Source: Flavobacterium sp.
GTDB taxonomy: Bacteria > Bacteroidota > Bacteroidia > Flavobacteriales > Flavobacteriaceae
Assembly (NCBI GenBank): GCA_019105125.1
Contig: JAHRWO010000001.1
Span: forward strand, 1-14,312
Direction of reading: 5' to 3'
DNA: 14,312 nucleotides
Shown here: positions 12,129 through 14,312 of the stretch, one piece after another
How the letters are laid out: each line of letters opens with the position of its first letter
Numbering within the stretch: the stretch's first letter is position 1
Notes under the pieces: model-generated
Told to the model about the DNA's origin: nothing
What the model saw: the letters and a program-made list of their open reading frames with translations, nothing else
Databases searched by the model: none
Position numbers and translations under genes: made by a program

Positions 12129-14312
12129 TTATCGCTTCAAAGAAAAATGGGCTTTAAAAATCTGTTTTGTAGTACTATTCTGTGGCAAATATTCAACTGT
12201 AAACCAATAATCCGTTGAAGGCAATTTCTCTCCATTGAGAGTTCCATCCCAACCAGAACTAGTTGGCGACATTTGTTTCAAGAATTTGCCATAACGATCA
12301 AAAATAGTAATCACTGCATCAGGTTGTTGGTACAGATCCCAAATATTCCAAGTATCATTTATACCATCTTCATTTGGCGTGAAATAATTTGGATAATTAA
12401 TAATGTAAATTGGACCAATCATTGTGGGAGCACATCCAGCTTCAACATCATAAATATTTATGTAGTATTGGCCTGAAGTCAAATTAGTAAAAACATTGCT
12501 AGATTGGAATTCGGAAGTATCCCCATTAGCGTTAATTAACTGATACGAATAATCACCATAGCCTCCTGTTATATTTACGGTAATGAAAGTATTGTTCTCA
12601 AATGGAGTACTTACCTCAAAATCAGCAACAGCAGGTCCTGACTGAGTAATTGTTACTGTAGTTGGATTAAAATTACAGTTGGCACCTACATCGGGAGTTA
12701 GTTTAATAAATTCAACTGTATAATCACCGGCTTGCGAGGCTGTATAAGTTGGCCCTGTTCCCATTAAAATTCCATTCAAAAACCAATTTACGGTAAACTG
12801 AGATGGACTTAATCCCGAATTCATCGTAAACGTTCTTATAGTATCACCTGTTAGAGGATCTACGCAAATAATACCACCTCGAATCGTAATATTACGTAAA
12901 GGATGGACTGTGAAAGTAAATGAAATTTCGTCGTTACAATTTGGATTTCCGATAGCTGAAGCATACACATAATATGTATAAGTGCCAGGAGTAGAAATAT
13001 TAAAATTCGTAATTAAATTTGCTGGATTACCACCTGATTGCGAATAGTAACCTATGTCGTAATTTGTTGTTGGTAAAGTTGGTAAAATATAATTTCCACA
13101 CTCTTCCATATCAAACACCAAATTTAAGGCCGTAAGATTAGGAGTTTCTGAAACAATAACATCAAAACTATCCTGTTGAGTACAGATTATTCTATCTCCA
13201 TTTACTGCATAAACATAAATAGTTGTTGTGGTATTAGGCGTATTAAAAACTGTTCCAGGCGGCACAGGATTTACACCATTGGAATCATAAAAATATCCAA
13301 TAGTATAATTAAATGGAGTTGGCACTACATGAGTTAATGCAGGTAGTTGATAATTATCAAATTCACAAACTGGTGGAGCAGTATAATCAGGCAAATTGAT
13401 TCCATTATAAGTAATGGTGAAAGGACGATTGATTTCGCAACCTGTTGTAGCATCAATATTATACAAATAGAAAGTTTGAGTAGTATCAAAAACTTGGGCT
13501 GAAGAAACAACAGTTCCTCCTCCACTTGGTCCACCTGGTGCTGTATAAATTGTTCCGTTTACTGGTGTTGGAATCGTGTAAGGATTACATTCGGTTCTGC
13601 CAATAATATTATCAGCAGGCGGAAACGGATTTAAAGAAATAGTAAAACTTGACTCGTTTTGACAACCATTAGTATCAACACCATTGTAAACATAATAGGT
13701 TCCAGGAGATAAATTCACACCAGACAAATCAATTCTATCACCAGCATTTAACTGTACTTGTCCAGAAACTGTTGGCCCACCAGATAAAGTATAATAAGTT
13801 CCATTTGCTAAAACAGGTAAAACAAATTCACCACAATAGGTTCCACTAGGAATAACATCCACTAAAGGTAATGGATGAATCGTGATGTTGTAATTTAAAT
13901 TAGACGTACAATTTGGCAATGTGGTAGTATTGGTAAAATAGTAAACCACTTGCGATGAAGTAATGTTCAAATCGGTAATTTGAGTTCCACCACCATTAGG
14001 CGCAGTATAATATCCACCAAAAGGAACTGCAGGTAACGTATAAACACCACAACCTGAAGTAGCCGTAAAAACCGTTGTATCTACCAAGTCGATTCTAAAA
14101 TCATTTTGAAGCGAACAATTACCTGATGTTCCCGAACTAGTGGTATGTGCCAATTGATTATAAACGTAATAAACTCCTGGAAAATTTGGTCCATTTACAC
14201 TAATTACATCACCTGCTAATAAAGCAGTTCCTGTTCCATTAGGCCCTGAAAAATAATTACCATTTGTTAGCGCTGGCAAAATATAATTATCACAACTCAC
14301 AACATCTGCAGG
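12129..14312 (-). CDS. Secreted repeat protein with T9SS type B C-terminal domain (5' end outside window)
   Basis: The reading frame is open to the window edge, so the N-terminus is missing; 727 codons are seen. A GTG at 14300 is internal, because the codons before it (PADV) continue the same frame. Six Ig-like repeats of 72-89 residues come first, each starting with a Cys and a Y-x-[LI]-P or similar motif (for example CDNYILPAL, CGVYTLPAV, CGNYILPTL) and ending in YVYN- or FTI-type strands. A further Cys-bearing Ig-like domain (about 12885-12640) and a SprB-repeat-like domain (GGYGDYSYQL ... TSGQYYINIYD) follow. The last 88 residues (about 12395-12129), with NYFTPNEDGINDTWNI, ITIFDRYGKFL and GWDGTLNGEKLPSTDYWF, form the gliding motility-associated type B C-terminal sorting domain. 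The protein is therefore expected to be secreted by T9SS to the cell surface or medium. The role is probably adhesin-like. Confidence 0.92.
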   Translation of the reverse strand, partial: PADVVSCDNYILPALTNGNYFSGPNGTGTALLAGDVISVNGPNFPGVYYVYNQLAHTTSSGTSGNCSLQNDFRIDLVDTTVFTATSGCGVYTLPAVPFGGYYTAPNGGGTQITDLNITSSQVVYYFTNTTTLPNCTSNLNYNITIHPLPLVDVIPSGTYCGEFVLPVLANGTYYTLSGGPTVSGQVQLNAGDRIDLSGVNLSPGTYYVYNGVDTNGCQNESSFTISLNPFPPADNIIGRTECNPYTIPTPVNGTIYTAPGGPSGGGTVVSSAQVFDTTQTFYLYNIDATTGCEINRPFTITYNGINLPDYTAPPVCEFDNYQLPALTHVVPTPFNYTIGYFYDSNGVNPVPPGTVFNTPNTTTTIYVYAVNGDRIICTQQDSFDVIVSETPNLTALNLVFDMEECGNYILPTLPTTNYDIGYYSQSGGNPANLITNFNISTPGTYTYYVYASAIGNPNCNDEISFTFTVHPLRNITIRGGIICVDPLTGDTIRTFTMNSGLSPSQFTVNWFLNGILMGTGPTYTASQAGDYTVEFIKLTPDVGANCNFNPTTVTITQSGPAVADFEVSTPFENNTFITVNITGGYGDYSYQLINANGDTSEFQSSNVFTNLTSGQYYINIYDVEAGCAPTMIGPIYIINYPNYFTPNEDGINDTWNIWDLYQQPDAVITIFDRYGKFLKQMSPTSSGWDGTLNGEKLPSTDYWFTVEYLPQNSTTKQIFKAHFSLKR
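12899..14294 (-). repeat. Six tandem Ig-like protein repeats inside the T9SS substrate
   Basis: Repeat units begin at the Cys codons whose first bases are near 14294, 14051, 13835, 13589, 13367 and 13100. Unit lengths are 81, 72, 82, 74 and 89 residues, with the last ending near 12899. Shared features are C-x(1-4)-[YF]-x-[LI]-P, an NG-x-Y-[YF] or similar turn, a Gly-rich stretch, and a second Cys 47-61 residues after the first. The units are diverged at the DNA level, so they are old duplications. Confidence 0.75.

Noticed and set aside
14298..14300. GTG as start codon of the secreted repeat protein
   Set aside because: The frame stays open to the window edge, the first repeat would begin at residue 3, and no signal peptide follows, so the true start lies outside.

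Overview
The window looks like chromosomal DNA of a Flavobacteriaceae member, probably Flavobacterium or a close relative. It is AT-rich. Several upstream regions carry the Bacteroidetes -7 promoter element TAnnTTTG, and Shine-Dalgarno sequences are weak. The gene content also fits: a mevalonate-pathway class II HMG-CoA reductase with a GYDIA-type GHMP kinase, a lipoprotein-type LptC, a PpiD/SurA-like isomerase with N-terminal anchor, and a protein with the type B C-terminal domain of the type IX secretion system (T9SS). This assignment comes from family knowledge and not from any search.

Layout. (1) 1-119, minus strand: the first 39 codons of an exported protein, probably an S9/DPP-IV-type peptidase. 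It is divergent from (2) 247-2477, plus strand: mvaA and a GHMP kinase, overlapping by one base and ending in a bidirectional hairpin. (3) 2531-2603, minus strand: tRNA-Phe(GAA) with its own promoter. (4) 2726-10322, plus strand: a cell-envelope gene block of coaX, an outer-membrane barrel protein, a periplasmic TPR protein, LptC, a 63-residue two-helix membrane protein, a CNNM/CorC-type membrane protein with CBS domains, and a PpiD-like peptidyl-prolyl isomerase. Promoter elements can be seen before coaX and before the 63-residue protein, and a weaker one before the isomerase. The block ends in a strong hairpin shared with the convergent genes. (5) 12068-10372, minus strand: a DNA polymerase V-like pair in the order umuC then umuD, preceded by a long near-perfect palindrome that abuts the umuC start codon. 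(6) 14312-12129, minus strand: the C-terminal part of a large secreted repeat protein ending in a T9SS type B sorting domain. Its N-terminus lies outside the window.

How the genes work together. mvaA and the GHMP kinase probably serve isoprenoid synthesis through mevalonate. The coaX block joins one cofactor gene to proteins of envelope assembly: LPS transport, outer-membrane protein folding, and a metal or stress-related membrane protein. umuC and umuD form a translesion polymerase module, and the palindrome suggests a damage-inducible operator. I see no mobile element, CRISPR array, rRNA or integrase. No clearly new multi-gene system stands out. The points most worth checking are the umuC-umuD order with its operator at the start codon, the cysteine-paired repeats of the secreted protein and its lack of a downstream SprF-like partner, and the uncharacterised members of the coaX-LptC-PpiD block.
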